This document shows positions 47,288 to 59,640 of a stretch of 64,000 nucleotides of DNA, piece after piece. Position 1 is the first letter of the stretch. The number at the start of each line of letters is the position of its first letter. A program made the translations under genes and the position numbers. The notes beneath the pieces are model-generated. The model did no database searches. It was not told the origin of the DNA and saw nothing but the letters and a program-made list of their open reading frames with translations. Source of the DNA: Hedera helix (taxonomy: Eukaryota; Streptophyta; Magnoliopsida; Apiales; Araliaceae); contig OX359264.1 in assembly GCA_947179155.2 (NCBI GenBank), forward strand, positions 58,183,202-58,247,201, given 5' to 3'.

Positions 47288-47532
47288 CACTACATGAAAA
47301 ATTAATATTTCTGACGGAATATTTTCACGGAATAAACCTATTCCGTTAAAATCAGTTTATTTTCGACGGAATATTTAATCGAAAATTCGATTGAAAATAA
47401 GCGTTTCAAAAATAAATTCCAAAGTCTAAAAATTCGTCAGAATTATTATTTCTAACAGAATTATTTCAGTCGAAAATTTTGTCAGAAATAAACTAATTTC
47501 GACATATTTTCTCATCTAATTTATAATTGTCA

Positions 47533-47806
47533 CTAGGGGTGTTCAACCCGTAAAAATTGGCCCGGACCGATATCTAATCGAACCGGTACCGAAATAAGTC
47601 AAAACTTTGTACCGAAATCAGTATCGATTTTTATCGGTTATACCAAATATTATTATTATTATTATTATTATTAAAAAAAAATTGGTATAACCGGTATATA
47701 CCGAACCTCAAAATATCGGACTGTTCATTTTTGTACAGAACTGGCCAATTTAGACCGGTATACCAAAAAAATCGATTGTATCAAAGTTTTTGCATAACTC
47801 TAACTA
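47533..47806. mobile_element. Possible hAT-type non-autonomous insert
   Basis: It starts taggggtgttcaa and ends in a rough complement of that (ttgcataactcta). The inside is rich in accggtat-type motifs and an (ATT)n tract, common in plant hAT-derived short elements. No convincing 8-bp target duplication was found. Confidence 0.35.
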
Positions 47807-48439
47807 TTGCGTGTCAAACTCCAGTTTAATTGGACAAACTTATTTTTGACAAAATTTTCATCAAAAATAAAGTATTCCGTCGAAAATAATGATTTTTTTT
47901 TAAAAAAAATAGATTTTTAAACCACAAAATTGTATATGTTTTCATTCCCAAGACCACAAATATACAAATATATTTCAAAGTAGTTTGTTTTTATTCTCAA
48001 CAACACAAATATACATATATTTTTCAAAATAACCTGTTTTCATTCCTAATCAAAAAAATACATGTACACAATAATAGTAAACCCAATTAATTTACAATAA
48101 ATAACATACACAATGACTACGATGATACTAAATGTTCTAATAAATTACAATTGATAAACAAACTAAAACTATAAATAACTGCAAACGACGAATGTTATTA
48201 CTACTATCGGTATGAGGAGGATTATCGGGCTGGGGTCGACGCTACTAATTCGGTGTTTGAAAATCATCATCATCAACCACTCACTCGTCATTGCCACCCT
48301 ACTCAACATTGCCACCTTGTTGAGAAAATAAAATTTATAACCTATTAGTAAACATATATGAGAATTAAAAAAATAACTAGATAATAATTAAGTAACATGT
48401 AGAATATACAACTTAAAATGAACAAAATACCTGAAAAGA

Positions 48440-49500
48440 AGTCGAGGGTTGGCTCAGTAGTGGCCCAAAAGCCTCCATCACAAGGTAACCATTATTCATA
48501 CCACCTCGCTGCATATCACAACGAATTGTTCCGGAGAGATACCCGTACTCTCGACGATGACCTCTCCTGCAATGTCCTGAGCAAATTGATGTAGAGGAGC
48601 ACAGATAGGTAATACTTGCTTACTGAATATCGGATTCATACTAAACGTCTCCGATATTCGCGTCATCACCCTCTGCAATAGCTCATCATCCACGTTAGTG
48701 CTCATATGAGATGGTCCAAAAAATGTTCTTACACGCTAACACTTGCAAAAATATAATACAAAAGTTTAACAAGTATTTACGAGCCGATATAAATTATGAA
48801 ATGACAAAAAACATAAAAATAATGAATACTTCCAACTAATGTATACGCTAGTATCCTAAACTGACCAAGCACTCAATACTTGCTAGTACTGTTGCTGAGG
48901 GGATCCAGAGACTTCATTCAAAGAGTCATCTCCTCCTCTCGAAATAACCTAATCTCGGGCGGTGGGACAGTATAATCTAATGGCTCAGGATCTCCTTTAA
49001 TAGCCAGCAACTCAACTATATACTAGCTCTAAAACTTCTGAATTTGATCCTATAATTTATTATCTACAAGTTAGTTATTTAAAGAATTTAATCAACTACC
49101 TAATATTTAAAATTATTTTTAAAAACAACAGTTACCCGTATAGTTAATGTTGTGAAAGACATAGTAGATGGTATGTCATTCGACGTTTGGACTCTATCCC
49201 AAAACTCGAGAAGGGTAAAAATTTGGCTCAAAACCCTCCACATGGCTTAATAAATACATTCACACATACACATACACACCTCGTTACACTTGGCGAATAA
49301 ATGTGAGTTAGTAGTATGTATTACTTTAAGTTTAATATAATTCTTCTTTATTTGTTCAGACTTCTTCTTGAAAGTCTCATCATCCCGGTAAGAATACATA
49401 GCCGCCCATGCAACATTAGATACATGTTGCGATTGATGATCATGATGGCTATTCTCGGGCTGGTCCTGAACCTCCCGTGCAACCCTTTTTAAGCTTTCTA
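48440..49500 (-). pseudogene. CACTA-associated transposase-like remnants
   Basis: Two short minus-strand traces. At 49500-49320 one frame reads VAREVQDQPENSHHDHQS, then VAWAAMYSYRDD and FKKKSEQIKKN, the last recalling the FKKKSE...N segment of plant Ptta/En/Spm proteins. At 48705-48496 a 69-codon frame (MSTNVDDELLQRVM...) may be a later part of the same gene. Frames between are broken. The inference rests on one motif and the CACTA ends. Confidence 0.4.
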
Positions 49501-50405
49501 TTTTATTTTGTTTTATGTTATTTTATTTTATTATTTGATTGTGTATTATTTTAAATTTAGTATATTTATTTAGTACTGAAAAACTAAGTAAATACTAGCT
49601 ACTTAATTTATTTAATTTATTATATTATTATTTTTTATTTTATGTAGTAGTAGAAACTAAGTAAATGCTACTTAGGTGATTTTAGCAGTTGAAAGCTAAG
49701 TAAACTAAGCCAAGTCTTTTTTATTTTTTAAATTTCTATTTTTTTATTTTGTTATATTCTTTAAAAATATATTCTATTAAATTATTTTATTTTATTTATA
49801 TTATATTATATTATATCTTATTTTAATTTATTTTATAAATAAATTATATTATATTTTAATATTTCCTTATATTATTTATACTTTCATTTTATTTATTTTT
49901 TTGTAATTTCATTTTAGGCGTGGCAAACTAAGTAAATGCTGCTTAGCTTATTATATTATATTATATTATACTCCATTATTTGTATTATATTTTACTTTAG
50001 TAATATTAAACTAAGTAAATGCTACTCAGTTTTTTTTTGTACTGTCAAACTAAATCCTAATTCACTTTTAATAGTTAAGTATTAATTTGTTTATTTTATT
50101 TTATAATTCCAATTGGCAATCGACAAGGATTGCAAAGTCACAATTATGAACTAAAACAATATATTTCACTCAAATAAATAAAGAATTCAAATGCAGTATA
50201 ACATTATCCAAGTATATTGGTTCAGTCAACACAAGTGTCTCATTTAATCAGAACATTATAAAGCAATTTATACCAATAATTAAATAGCTGCCATCCTTCA
50301 AATAACACAAATATCCAATTTCAATGTAATTATGTTGCTGTTAAGAGGCTAATTAACACCATTTGGCGTTTAATTCGTGTTAGCGGTGATCAAATTGTGC
50401 ACCAT

Positions 50406-50514
50406 AGTTTCAGGGCGAAGTCATGTTTTAGGCAAAGTCTGTGCGTAAAACTTGACCAAGGTGGACAGACTTAGTCCAACTGCGATTGAGATATTCCATA
50501 TTATCAAAAAAAAA
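50406..50514 (+). mobile_element. SINE-like insertion with target duplication
   Basis: 109 bases ending cgattgagatattccatattatc plus poly-A in outline, flanked by a 14-base direct repeat aaattgtgcaccat (50392-50405 and 50515-50528). A second copy of its 3' part is at 59309-59406. The short length, poly-A end and long target duplication indicate LINE-driven retroposition. No clear tRNA-like A or B box, so it may be 5'-truncated. Confidence 0.7.
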
Positions 50515-51184
50515 AAATTGTGCACCATTTGGTGTTTTATAATTTTATTTTTTATCAATTTTACTTGTTTGTAGTAGCAAAAGTCCAAATGAATTTTCAA
50601 TTATATGATTTTGATAGAAACCCAAAAAAAACAAACTAGAGAGAGAGGTAATGTGTACCTGAGAAATTGATGTGATGCCGCAGTGGCGGTAATTAGGTGC
50701 TAGGTGTTATTGTTGTTGACTGCCGTGGAGGTGTTTTTCAAATATAGACAGCGCAGGTGGGGAGGTTGGGAACGGAGGGGGAGGAGGTGGGAAGCGTCGC
50801 CAAGGAGGTGGGGGAGTTAGTGGCGCGAGAGATCTAGTGAGGAGAGAAGAGCGTGCAAAGACAAAGAGAGAGAGAGAGAGAAACGTGAGGCCGGCGGGGG
50901 AGCTGTTAATGATTTTAGGGTTATAACTTGGTTTACTTCGGATGAAATTTCATCAAAAATAATTTAATTTTAACAAAAAATCCATCGAAAATAATGTTAC
51001 TTCCGTCGAGATTATTGTGCGCACTGACGGGAATTCTTTGCAGCAATGATACTAAGTAATTCTGACAAAATTCAGTTAAAATTAATTTATTTTTAACGTA
51101 ATTATTTTTGAGAGAATATTCTATCACAAAAAATCAATTTTATCAAAAATAATTATGTCAAAATTAAACATTTTTCTTATAATG

Positions 51185-52294
51185 ATGAAAACATCCAGAA
51201 TAAAATAAATAAATAAATTTTATTCTTAGATAGCAAATAGAAAATAGTTGGTAGATTCACCAACCATTTGCAACTTGCTACTCTTGACTGTGAGTAGTCA
51301 CGTGTCCAAACTTTCAGCTAGATAACAGATTATTAAATTAATATATGTACTGCCTTGCCTCCGCAGCACACAAATTACTTGGAATAAGTTTACTTACACA
51401 ATCAATTAAATATAAACTCTATTTCGTTATTAAAAAATAAGATATATCATAAAAGTTTGCATCAAGATTTATTTTTTAATAATTAAAATAAAATTTATAT
51501 TTAATATTTATATGTGTAAAATTATATCGCTAAGAGAGAAAGAAACTAGTTAAGAAAACGTAATACCTCCATTCTAATATTTTCGCTCCTTGTTTTTGTA
51601 AGAAGTATTAAAGTTTATATTAGAAACTTTAATTTTAAGTATAAATTGAGTTGTTGGATTTTGAGTTGCCATCACAAAGTGATTCGTTTTTATTTTTTTT
51701 CAAAACCCAAACCAAAATATATTAATTATTTAATGACCAACTAACTCTCAAGTCTGTGCCACCAAACTAGTATATATAAATGTAGCACAAATTTATTTAG
51801 GACCTTATGTGGGCCTCGTTGAAGGATACCCAAATTGGTCATCTCATTTCCTTCCTGCTACTTCATTTCTACTCAACTGTCATGAGACAGAGGAAGATCC
51901 ATAATTTGAATTAATTATTTCAAAATAGGAAAATAGGAAAGACCCAATTCAGATTAATTATTCATATTATATTATTTATTCTCAAATTATAAGATGAATA
52001 TATACATATCGGGAGAGGTGGTTGTAATAGTTAAATGATACTGGAAATTGGGAAAGTACGTATAAACATTAGTTAACTAGGCAGACCACCCTAACAAATA
52101 AGCATAACGTAAGCAGGAATTTGGACACCAACCAAATCTAAATTAAAGTTGACATTTTACCTAAATCAAGCTATAATGATAACATGGAAATGACTTCGAA
52201 AAAAAGTTACTGAAATAACAAAGAAATAATATCCGTTCGTGTGTCTCTCTCTCTATATATTATACGGTTTTTTTTTTGGCTAAGCAAATAGAAT
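51185..52294. other. Intergenic, nothing recognised
   Basis: AT-rich. A small inverted repeat ttattaaaaaataa / ttattttttaataa is at about 51428-51483. Confidence 0.45.
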
Positions 52295-52553
52295 TATAAA
52301 TATATATATATAAGTATTCATTCATAATAATTAATTATTAAAAGTATTATTACAGTAATTATATGTAGAGATTAATTTGATTAAAAAAATGTGTTGTTGT
52401 TAGAATTTTTAGTGACATACCTGATATTCGTCATGTCACTAAAAACTTAACAACAACATATTTTTTCAGTTAAATTAATTTTTATATATAATTACTATAA
52501 TAATACTCTTAACAATCTATTATTACGAATAAATAACTTATATATATATATCA
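52295..52553. repeat. Long foldback element (~120-bp arms)
   Basis: The left arm (about 52297-52418) and right arm (about 52433-52553) are reverse complements with scattered mismatches around a 14-base loop. Inner arms are agtgacat / atgtcact, and both contain gttgttgtta or its complement. It is a MITE or foldback transposon. As RNA it would form a long hairpin that could feed small RNA production. Confidence 0.75.
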
Positions 52554-52919
52554 AGCTTAGTATGTACGAAAGAAAGCAATCATATAAGGCTTCAATGGCT
52601 AGCATAATTATTTAAATGTTTTTATTGGCTGGGTAGGGAAGAGTAGTAAATAAGAAGATGCCAAATTAACGTAACTATAAACTCTCTTGTGCGAGAATTT
52701 TTGATTGATTGGCAAATGGTGAATGATTGATTGATTAATTAAGTTCAAATGATCAAATCACTAAAAAATGACTAAATTGTCTTATAAAATCAGCTACTAA
52801 ATTGCGGATGATCAAAGTATTATGTGTAATATATAGGGATAGAACTAAATGAGAACCACATTACAAAATATTTCCCCAAACTAATTTATCCACAAAATTA
52901 ATATATGTTAGTTAGGTCC

Positions 52920-52953
<34 letters not shown>

Positions 52954-54101
52954 AAAAGGTTAAAAAGGTAATATGTATTTTGGGATGAAGCTAGTGGGCC
53001 TATTCGAATTCCATTTTTAGTTTTATTTATTTGCATTTTACTAACTGCATAAATAATTTGATGTTTGTGATTTTATTAATTCTGTAAAAAAATTAAAGTT
53101 GGTGGAAGAAGAAAAAGAAAAGAAAAACTGAAAAACCATTTGCATTCGCCTTTAATTTTAGTTTAAATGTAATGTAGCTACTAATTTCCGTAAGTCTTGC
53201 TCTCTAGGTTTCCCTCTCCTCCCCCTCCTTCTTCTTTTTATTTTTATTTTTATTTTATCAAAATATAAATTTAATAAATAAATATCAGAATAGTCAATTT
53301 AAAGGTGCCCAATATAAATATTTGATCAACTCTTGGGCAACCGGTACAAATTTATTTATTTATTTTTATTTTTAAAATATTTATAATATTTATTTTAATA
53401 ATTTTTTTATAAAATTTAATAATTTAAATATAATTTAGATACATATAAATAAGGTATCTCCTTAAATCACTCTAAATATTTTGTCACAATCTGCCTAGTT
53501 TACCGTGTATGTAAGGTAATGTTTGCTTATGTCCTTTTATTCTTAAACAAATATACATATTTTCATTTGGGGAGTATAAATTTTATATATCAAAAAACAA
53601 AATATATATACTTGGACTTTACCCCAAACTTAGCGAGTTAGTAGTATAGCAAGATGTCAAATAAAATTTTTAAATAATTTTATGTTCAGTGAGAAGGCAA
53701 AAATATACAGGCAAATAAAATAAGAAATCTGGCACTTGCACTGCCGTATCTTACTGAAAAAGCTTTAGCACGGGTGATAGTCTTATTTTTTAATGGTATA
53801 ATATTTAATTTAATATTTAATTATTGTGTATTTATAAATAGACTTCTCTAAGAAAATTAAATTTTACACATATTTGCATTAGATTCTATAACCCTTTTTC
53901 TTTATTCTCTCAAAAATGGAAAGGCTAAATTAAAGAGGGAAATAAATTGAAATACAGCAAGATTTTTGAGCATTACCCGTTTGGAAGATTGTATTAGAAG
54001 TAGTGAGTCGTAACTCAGAGAAGCTGTAAACATCCCCACCGCCTTCTCCCTTTCTCCTCTCACTTTCTCTCTCTACCTCTGTTTTCTATCTGGGCATATT
54101 C
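52554..54101. other. Intergenic and promoter region of the cytoplasmic kinase gene
   Basis: Includes an (AT)n tract at 52921-52951 and AT-rich sequence. From ~54040 it is CT-rich (ctcctctcactttctctctc), typical of a plant 5' leader. Confidence 0.5.
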
Positions 54102-54143
54102 ATGGAGTATCTCGAAGAATCTTCCGTTTCTTCTGTGTCATGG
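54102..54143 (+). other. Putative 5' leader exon with an upstream ORF
   Basis: ATG at 54102 opens 14 codons (MEYLEESSVSSVSW) and runs into a GTATGT donor at 54144. Joined to the acceptor ending at 54616, it would continue as V-W-R-K-stop, overlapping the main start codon by 13 bases in another frame. It is therefore read as an upstream ORF, not the protein's N-terminus. The splice is inferred. Confidence 0.45.
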
Positions 54144-54618
54144 GTATGTCTTGTCAGCCACCTTATATTCTATAAGCAATTAAATTGTATGGTTTTTTTT
54201 GTTTGTGTGTATATTGCGTGTATATTGAATTTGAGGGGAAATTACTTTGTTTGGTTTTCTGGGTTTCTTTAGTTTTTGTTTTTTTGCTGGCTTTGATTGA
54301 TTTATAGCGCCTATTTTGAAAATTACTTACCACCATTTTCTCCTTTGTTTAAGTTGGTCTGACCCTTTGATTTCTGGTGTTCATATATGTTCTATTGTTC
54401 ATAGTATTAATTACTCTGTTAAGCTAGCAGCTGTTGTATATAATTCTATGCTTAAATATTAGTGGAACTGATTTCTTATGCTCTTTCTGTTTTTCAAGCT
54501 AAATTTGAAACTTTTCATTTTGAATGACTTTAGTTTTCCCAGTTCTCTTCATAATATTAGCAGAATAATTGTGCTGAATTATGTCATTGTTCTTGGGTAG
54601 ATACGTTAATTTTTAGGT

Positions 54619-56800
54619 ATGGAGAAAGTAAAGGTTAATGTGTACTTTCCTACCGGAGTACTTGAAGACTATTTAAAGAGTTTAGAATCCCAAACAGACT
54701 CTTCAAAAGAAAGCACTTCAGAATCCGAAGATCAATCAAAACCCTCTTCTCGATGGGCTGGTTTTGTCGAATTACTGAAATTTAAATCAAAAATACGTTT
54801 AGGCACCTTGCATCTTCTTAAACTATCCAAAAGATTTAGCAGTAGTATGAGAGAGGAAATCACGAAGGCAAGTGCACATGTTGATTCTGATTTGAACTAT
54901 TTCAAACCTCATTGGAAGAATTTCACCCTTTCGCAACTACAATCTGCAACCAACAATTTCTCCCATGGTTAGTAATTTTATTGTGAAATTGGATAGCAAA
55001 TGTTTATAAATATAATATTGCCTAATTCTGCTTTCCGGTGCTATAGAAAATCTTATTGGAAAGGGGGGTTATGCTGAAGTTTATAAAGGGTGTTTGCGAG
55101 ATGGACAGCTTGTTGCAATTAAGAAACTGACAAAAGGATCGCCTGAAGAAAGAACAGGGGACTTTTTATTGGAGCTGGGGATCATGGCTCATGTCAACCA
55201 TCCCAATACTGCTAAGTTGATAGGTTATGGTGTTGAAGGAGGCATGCACCTTGTCCTTGAGCTCTCTCCCCATGGTAGTTTAGTGTCACTGCTTCATGGT
55301 CAGTCTTATATCCAACGTCCTCGTTATTATTTGTATTTGCAAGTTGCAATTTTGTTTATTGAATTTTGACACGAATTTTTATGTTTGATCATTTGACAGC
55401 GTCAAAAATGGAATTAGAATGGAGTATTAGGTATAAGGTTGCGATAGGAACAGCTGAAGGTCTGTTATATCTTCATGAAGGTGGTCAAAGGAGAATCATC
55501 CATAGAGATATCAAGGCTGCAAATATATTGCTTACAAAGGACTTTGAGCCTCAGGTACCTTCCCAATCCATCAAGCTTATCTTTCTCATTCAATAGTATG
55601 TTTTATATGTATCTTGATTGTGTAGACCAATGATGTTCAGGCATCAACTGTGATGACTATTTTATTGTTGATCATACTTTTGTTTAATACTTGTATTAAC
55701 TAGATTTTGGGAAATTGAACTGCATTACCCTCGAGTTTCTTAAAAAAATCTCCCAAATTCGGCTTAGTAATACATGTTTTTGTTGGGATTTTGCACCACT
55801 GAATAACTCTTTGTTTGAATCCAGATTTGTGATTTTGGGCTTGCAAAATGGCTCCCAGAGCAATGGACTCACCACACTGTGTCAAAATTTGAAGGCACAT
55901 TTGGGTTTGTACTCTTATCTTCTTTTTTGTTTTGCCGCCTTATCCATTATAGTTGTAGTTCAATATATTTAGTTTCATTGGTTTCTTAATTTGGCAGCTA
56001 TCTTGCTCCAGAGTTCTTAATGCATGGCATAGTAGATGAAAAAACTGATGTCTTCGCCTTTGGAGTACTTCTGTTGGAACTTATTAGTGGACGACGGGCT
56101 CTGGATTACTCGCAACAAAGCCTTGTCATGTGGGTATGCCTCTGTCCATTCACCCTCATTAATCGAAACTTCTCTATACTAACGCAACACTTAAAAGATC
56201 AGAGTATTGGAATATGGCCATTGAGATTTGAATTGCTCGTGACAGGCAAAACCCTTGCTCAACAGGAACAACATCAGAGAGCTTGTTGATCCTTCACTTG
56301 CTGATGACTATAACTCCCTGCAAATGAACCTCGTGGTTTTATCTGCCTTTCTATGCGTGCAACAGTCATCTATCAGGCGTCCTAAAATGAGTCAGGCATG
56401 TGCTGATATTATTTCTCAATCTCAGATATGTCGTTTACAATAGTTAACATCTTAAGAGATTTCAAGTTGAGCTTGAATCGACCTTACCAGATGAAGATTA
56501 GGCACTAGGTAGCAAGGTTAACAATATAGGTGAATGCATGAGTCGGTCTGATCAGTTCATTTTTCCCATTAACCATTGGAACACAGTGAAAAACATACTT
56601 ATTTTCCCCTGCAGGTTTTGCAGATTCTAAAAGGCGACCACAGCAGCTTGGATATGGTGAAAAGATGTAGAAAGTCATCATTTTGGAGGAGGTATTATGA
56701 AGAACTTTTTAGTGCAGAGGATCATCACTTGACCTCATTTGGGGAATCAAATGGTTTTTATCAGCCAAAGCAGATGCCTCTGGAAAAATGGCTAGTTTGA
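54619..56800 (+). CDS. Receptor-like cytoplasmic kinase, class VI (RLCK VI)
   Basis: Coding exons 54619-54967, 55047-55298, 55400-55554, 55825-55904, 55998-56133, 56246-56395 and 56615-56800 total 1308 nt, 435 aa. No signal peptide or membrane helix. The N-terminal ~95 residues are Ser-rich and basic, followed by WKNFTLSQLQSATNNFS and the kinase: GKGGYAEVYKG (121-131), Lys142 in VAIK, HRD (235-237), DFG (255-257), then GTFGYLAPEFLMHG and VDEKTDVFAFGVLLLEL. ELGIMAHVNHPNTAKLIGYG and WLPEQWTHHTVSKFEGT are typical of class VI kinases (RBK1/RBK2 and At5g57670-like), some of which bind ROP GTPases. Intron 6 begins GC (56396-56397) instead of GT; the other introns are GT-AG. The start is the first ATG compatible with the frame. 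Confidence 0.9.
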
Positions 56801-57032
56801 ACACCATGTTTCATCTTTGCTTGCTAGGGTGTGGTATAAGTGAGGAATTCAACTTCAGTTCCCTGCTAAAATTTTGAAATACGCTTTGTAGACTGCTTGG
56901 CAGGTTCATACCTCGTTCAAGCAAAGAACAGGTGATTGGATTCTAGAGTTGGAAAAAAATAACATTTAGTGTACATATTCGAGAACTTACCTAGATTATT
57001 ATCACCCAAAACCACGTAATTCATATTGGTGA

Positions 57033-57073
<41 letters not shown>

Positions 57074-58234
57074 AGAAATTGTCTCAAATGTGCTTGAGTC
57101 GAGCTAATCATGTCGGTGGCACACAACACAAAAAACAGAACACATCGAGACAGTTGAACCAAAGTTGGGCCCCATTTTGTTGTTTAAGATGTCTTTAGAA
57201 ACTCGTTAGCATAAACTTTTTCTAAATCTCTGGGCCCTGTATTTCCCAGACAATCAATCATACAGTGTCCTTTATGTACCAGTATTTATTTCATTATTTG
57301 TCATAGTTATCAGTAGCCTGGGTGCCTGAAGCCCTGAACGAAGTACTAGTATTCATTCATAATGAAGAAGAATACGCTATTAGCAGGTGGAACAAAACAA
57401 ATGTTTGGTTTTCTTTTCTTTTGGCAGGCATAAAATTACTACGAAGTGGGGTTTATTCTATTAGGATATTATTATTCTTTTGTGTGTTACTAATTTCCAA
57501 CAAAAATGGAATGAAACGGAAGTGGCCACTCAAAGTCTGAAATAAATTTATGTAATGAATATTATAAATTCTAGTCCTTTAAAAAGGTAAAATCAAATAC
57601 AAATTTATTATTTTTAAAATAAAAATAAAAGTATATTAATTTTAAACTTTGTCACACTCAAATTGACTTTTCAAAATCAAAATATAACGTCCTCGTTTTC
57701 TTTTCTTTTTTGAAACAGATAGAGTATAATTTTATTAGTAAAGTTTTTCTTAATAAAAAAAGGCATAATTTTACTTTGAGGATAAAAATAAGGATTCATC
57801 TAAGTATGAGTGTGTTCTAATATTATATTTATCTTAATTATTAAATATTATATTTATCTTAATTATTAAAAAATAGAGTACGATACGAATTTTAATTTCA
57901 TATTATAATGTCATATCATTAAAAAATATGAACAGCTGGGTCTATAGTTTATACACAGATAATGGCTGCATGAGCTCCCACTGGATGATACAATGATGAC
58001 GAGTAAGCTAAATAAACAAAAACGTTGGGACGACTAATGGTAATTACGATAGAATAGTCGGATATTTTGCTTAATCATTATAGAATGTGTGAGATATCTA
58101 ATGAATATATCAAATAAGTAAGATTAGCTAAATTTATAAATTTAAATATATCGTGTATTCTTATTTTTTTGTTTATTTAATTTTTGTGTGACTGTGCTAT
58201 ATTTCGATCTTAAATTCTAATAATAAATCTAGTG
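56801..58234. other. Intergenic
   Basis: 3' flank of the kinase gene, an (AT)n tract at 57036-57070, otherwise AT-rich. The ORF at 57322-57540 has no family signature. Confidence 0.5.
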
Positions 58235-58328
58235 AATTGATATTTTCACAAGTTAATTTGATATTTTCATAAGATCAAATGAGACTTACTAGTGAAAATA
58301 TTAAATTAACGTGTGAAAATATCAATTT
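58235..58328. repeat. Foldback (MITE-like) element
   Basis: Arms 58235-58270 and 58291-58328 are imperfect reverse complements built on aattgatattttcac. A related piece, gtgtgaaaatatcaatttcc, occurs at 61851-61870, so it is a small family. Confidence 0.6.
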
Positions 58329-58829
58329 CTTAAATCTAAAATTCTCATTAGGAAACAAATTTTTTGCTTACCAATAGAAAACCTAATAAGTTGTTTGATT
58401 TCTGAATAAAGTATCATTTTGAGAGTAATAAAACTCAGTTGTGATAATTATTGTGTACATATATGGGCAATAATCGAATTGGATGAATATGTACTATAGA
58501 CGCATACATTAAGCACGGAGAGTGAAAATGGTGGCCTGCTGAAGCCTTCTCGAGCGAGAGGGTGTAGCTAGCAGCAGCTGGTAGAAAGAGGCATCATAGC
58601 TATTAGCTAAGCTCTATAAATTTATGTTTCAAATTTACAAATATAACACTCGTTATAAAAATGTAAGACTACAATTAAATGATATATAACACGGACCAAA
58701 AATAATAGTTCAGTTATAAAAATATCGTATTTTATTATATAAAGTTACAAATTCAAATTTATTTGTCAACAGTAAGTCAAAAAATTATCAAACGCGTTTT
58801 TTATTAGTTTTTTTTCTGACCCTTTTCTT

Positions 58830-59640
58830 TCCTAAGTCTTTAAAATTAAAATATATCCCCTAAATTTATTATATTAAATTAATAGTGTAAGTTCTCAAAA
58901 AGAAATAATATATAACACTTGGGCTACACTCAAAAGGGTAGGTAGAAAATACAGATGGACGAACATGTAAGAATATAGGACCAAGGGCCCTCCTAGCCCC
59001 TTTTCATAGGTTCACCTTAAACCCTTAGAATTAAAATATAATGCGAGCCCTCTTGTCCCCTAGGTTCTCCCGAAACTCTTAAGATTAAAATGTAATGTGT
59101 TTTTCTTTTGACCTTATTTTTAGGCTCCTACTAAACCCTTAGAATTGAAATGTACTTTCTAAATTTACTTCAGCAGCTCTCTCAGCCCACTTCTCAGGTT
59201 TCCCCAAGACTATTAGAATTAAAATATCATCCCTACATTTACTAAATTATAATTAATAGTGCAAATTCTTTAAAAAAAAATGATATATAACGCTTGGGCT
59301 ATATTCAAAGACATAGTCTGTACGCAAAGTCTGGCCCGGGGTGAGGAGACTTAGTCCAACTGCAGTTGAGATACTTCACATTATCAAAAAAAAAAAAAAA
59401 AAAAAAGATAGGATAGAAAATAGAAATGGACGAACATGTAAGACTAAGAGTCCTCTTTGCCCCTTTTCTAGGTTCTCCCTAGATCCTTATAATTAAAATA
59501 TAACCCTTAAATTCATTATATTATAATTAATAATATAAATTCTCAAAAAAAATTGATATATATAACACTTGGACCACACTCAAAAAGGGTAGGGGAGAAA
59601 ATAGAGATGGAACGAACATGTAGGACCAACAGCTAGTGGA
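58830..59640 (+). repeat. Diverged tandem repeat of ~300 bp, interrupted by a SINE
   Basis: Three partial units share a core: acttgggctacactcaaaag, then gatggacgaacatgtaag, then ccccttttcataggttc-like and cccttagaattaaaata. Units start near 58917, 59290 and 59567. The middle unit is split by the SINE-like insert at 59309-59406. Non-coding. Confidence 0.7.
59309..59406 (+). mobile_element. SINE-like insertion, second copy
   Basis: Shares gacttagtccaactgc, gttgagatacttcaca and ttatc plus poly-A with the copy at 50406-50514. It sits inside a tandem repeat unit whose neighbours lack it, so it is a clean insertion. Short possible duplication caaaga / aaaaga. Confidence 0.6.

Larger units (their letters stand above)
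47288..51184. mobile_element. CACTA (En/Spm-type) DNA transposon, degraded
   Basis: The left end is CACTACATGAAAAAT. The right end, read inward on the minus strand, is CATTATAAGAAAAAT, matching at 12 of 15 positions (CACTA decayed to CATTA). Both subterminal regions carry many copies of short motifs around gacggaat / ttccgtcgaaaat in both orientations, as in the transposase-binding ends of CACTA elements. The 3-base flanks are ctg and atg, a poor match to a target duplication. The interior has traces of a transposase-like gene on the minus strand, a hAT-like insert and a SINE. It is too decayed to move by itself. Confidence 0.65.

Noticed and set aside
54102..54143. Leader ATG as the true start of the cytoplasmic kinase
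   Set aside because: Joining this exon to the acceptor at 54616 gives a stop five codons later, and no alternative acceptor tested restores the kinase frame.
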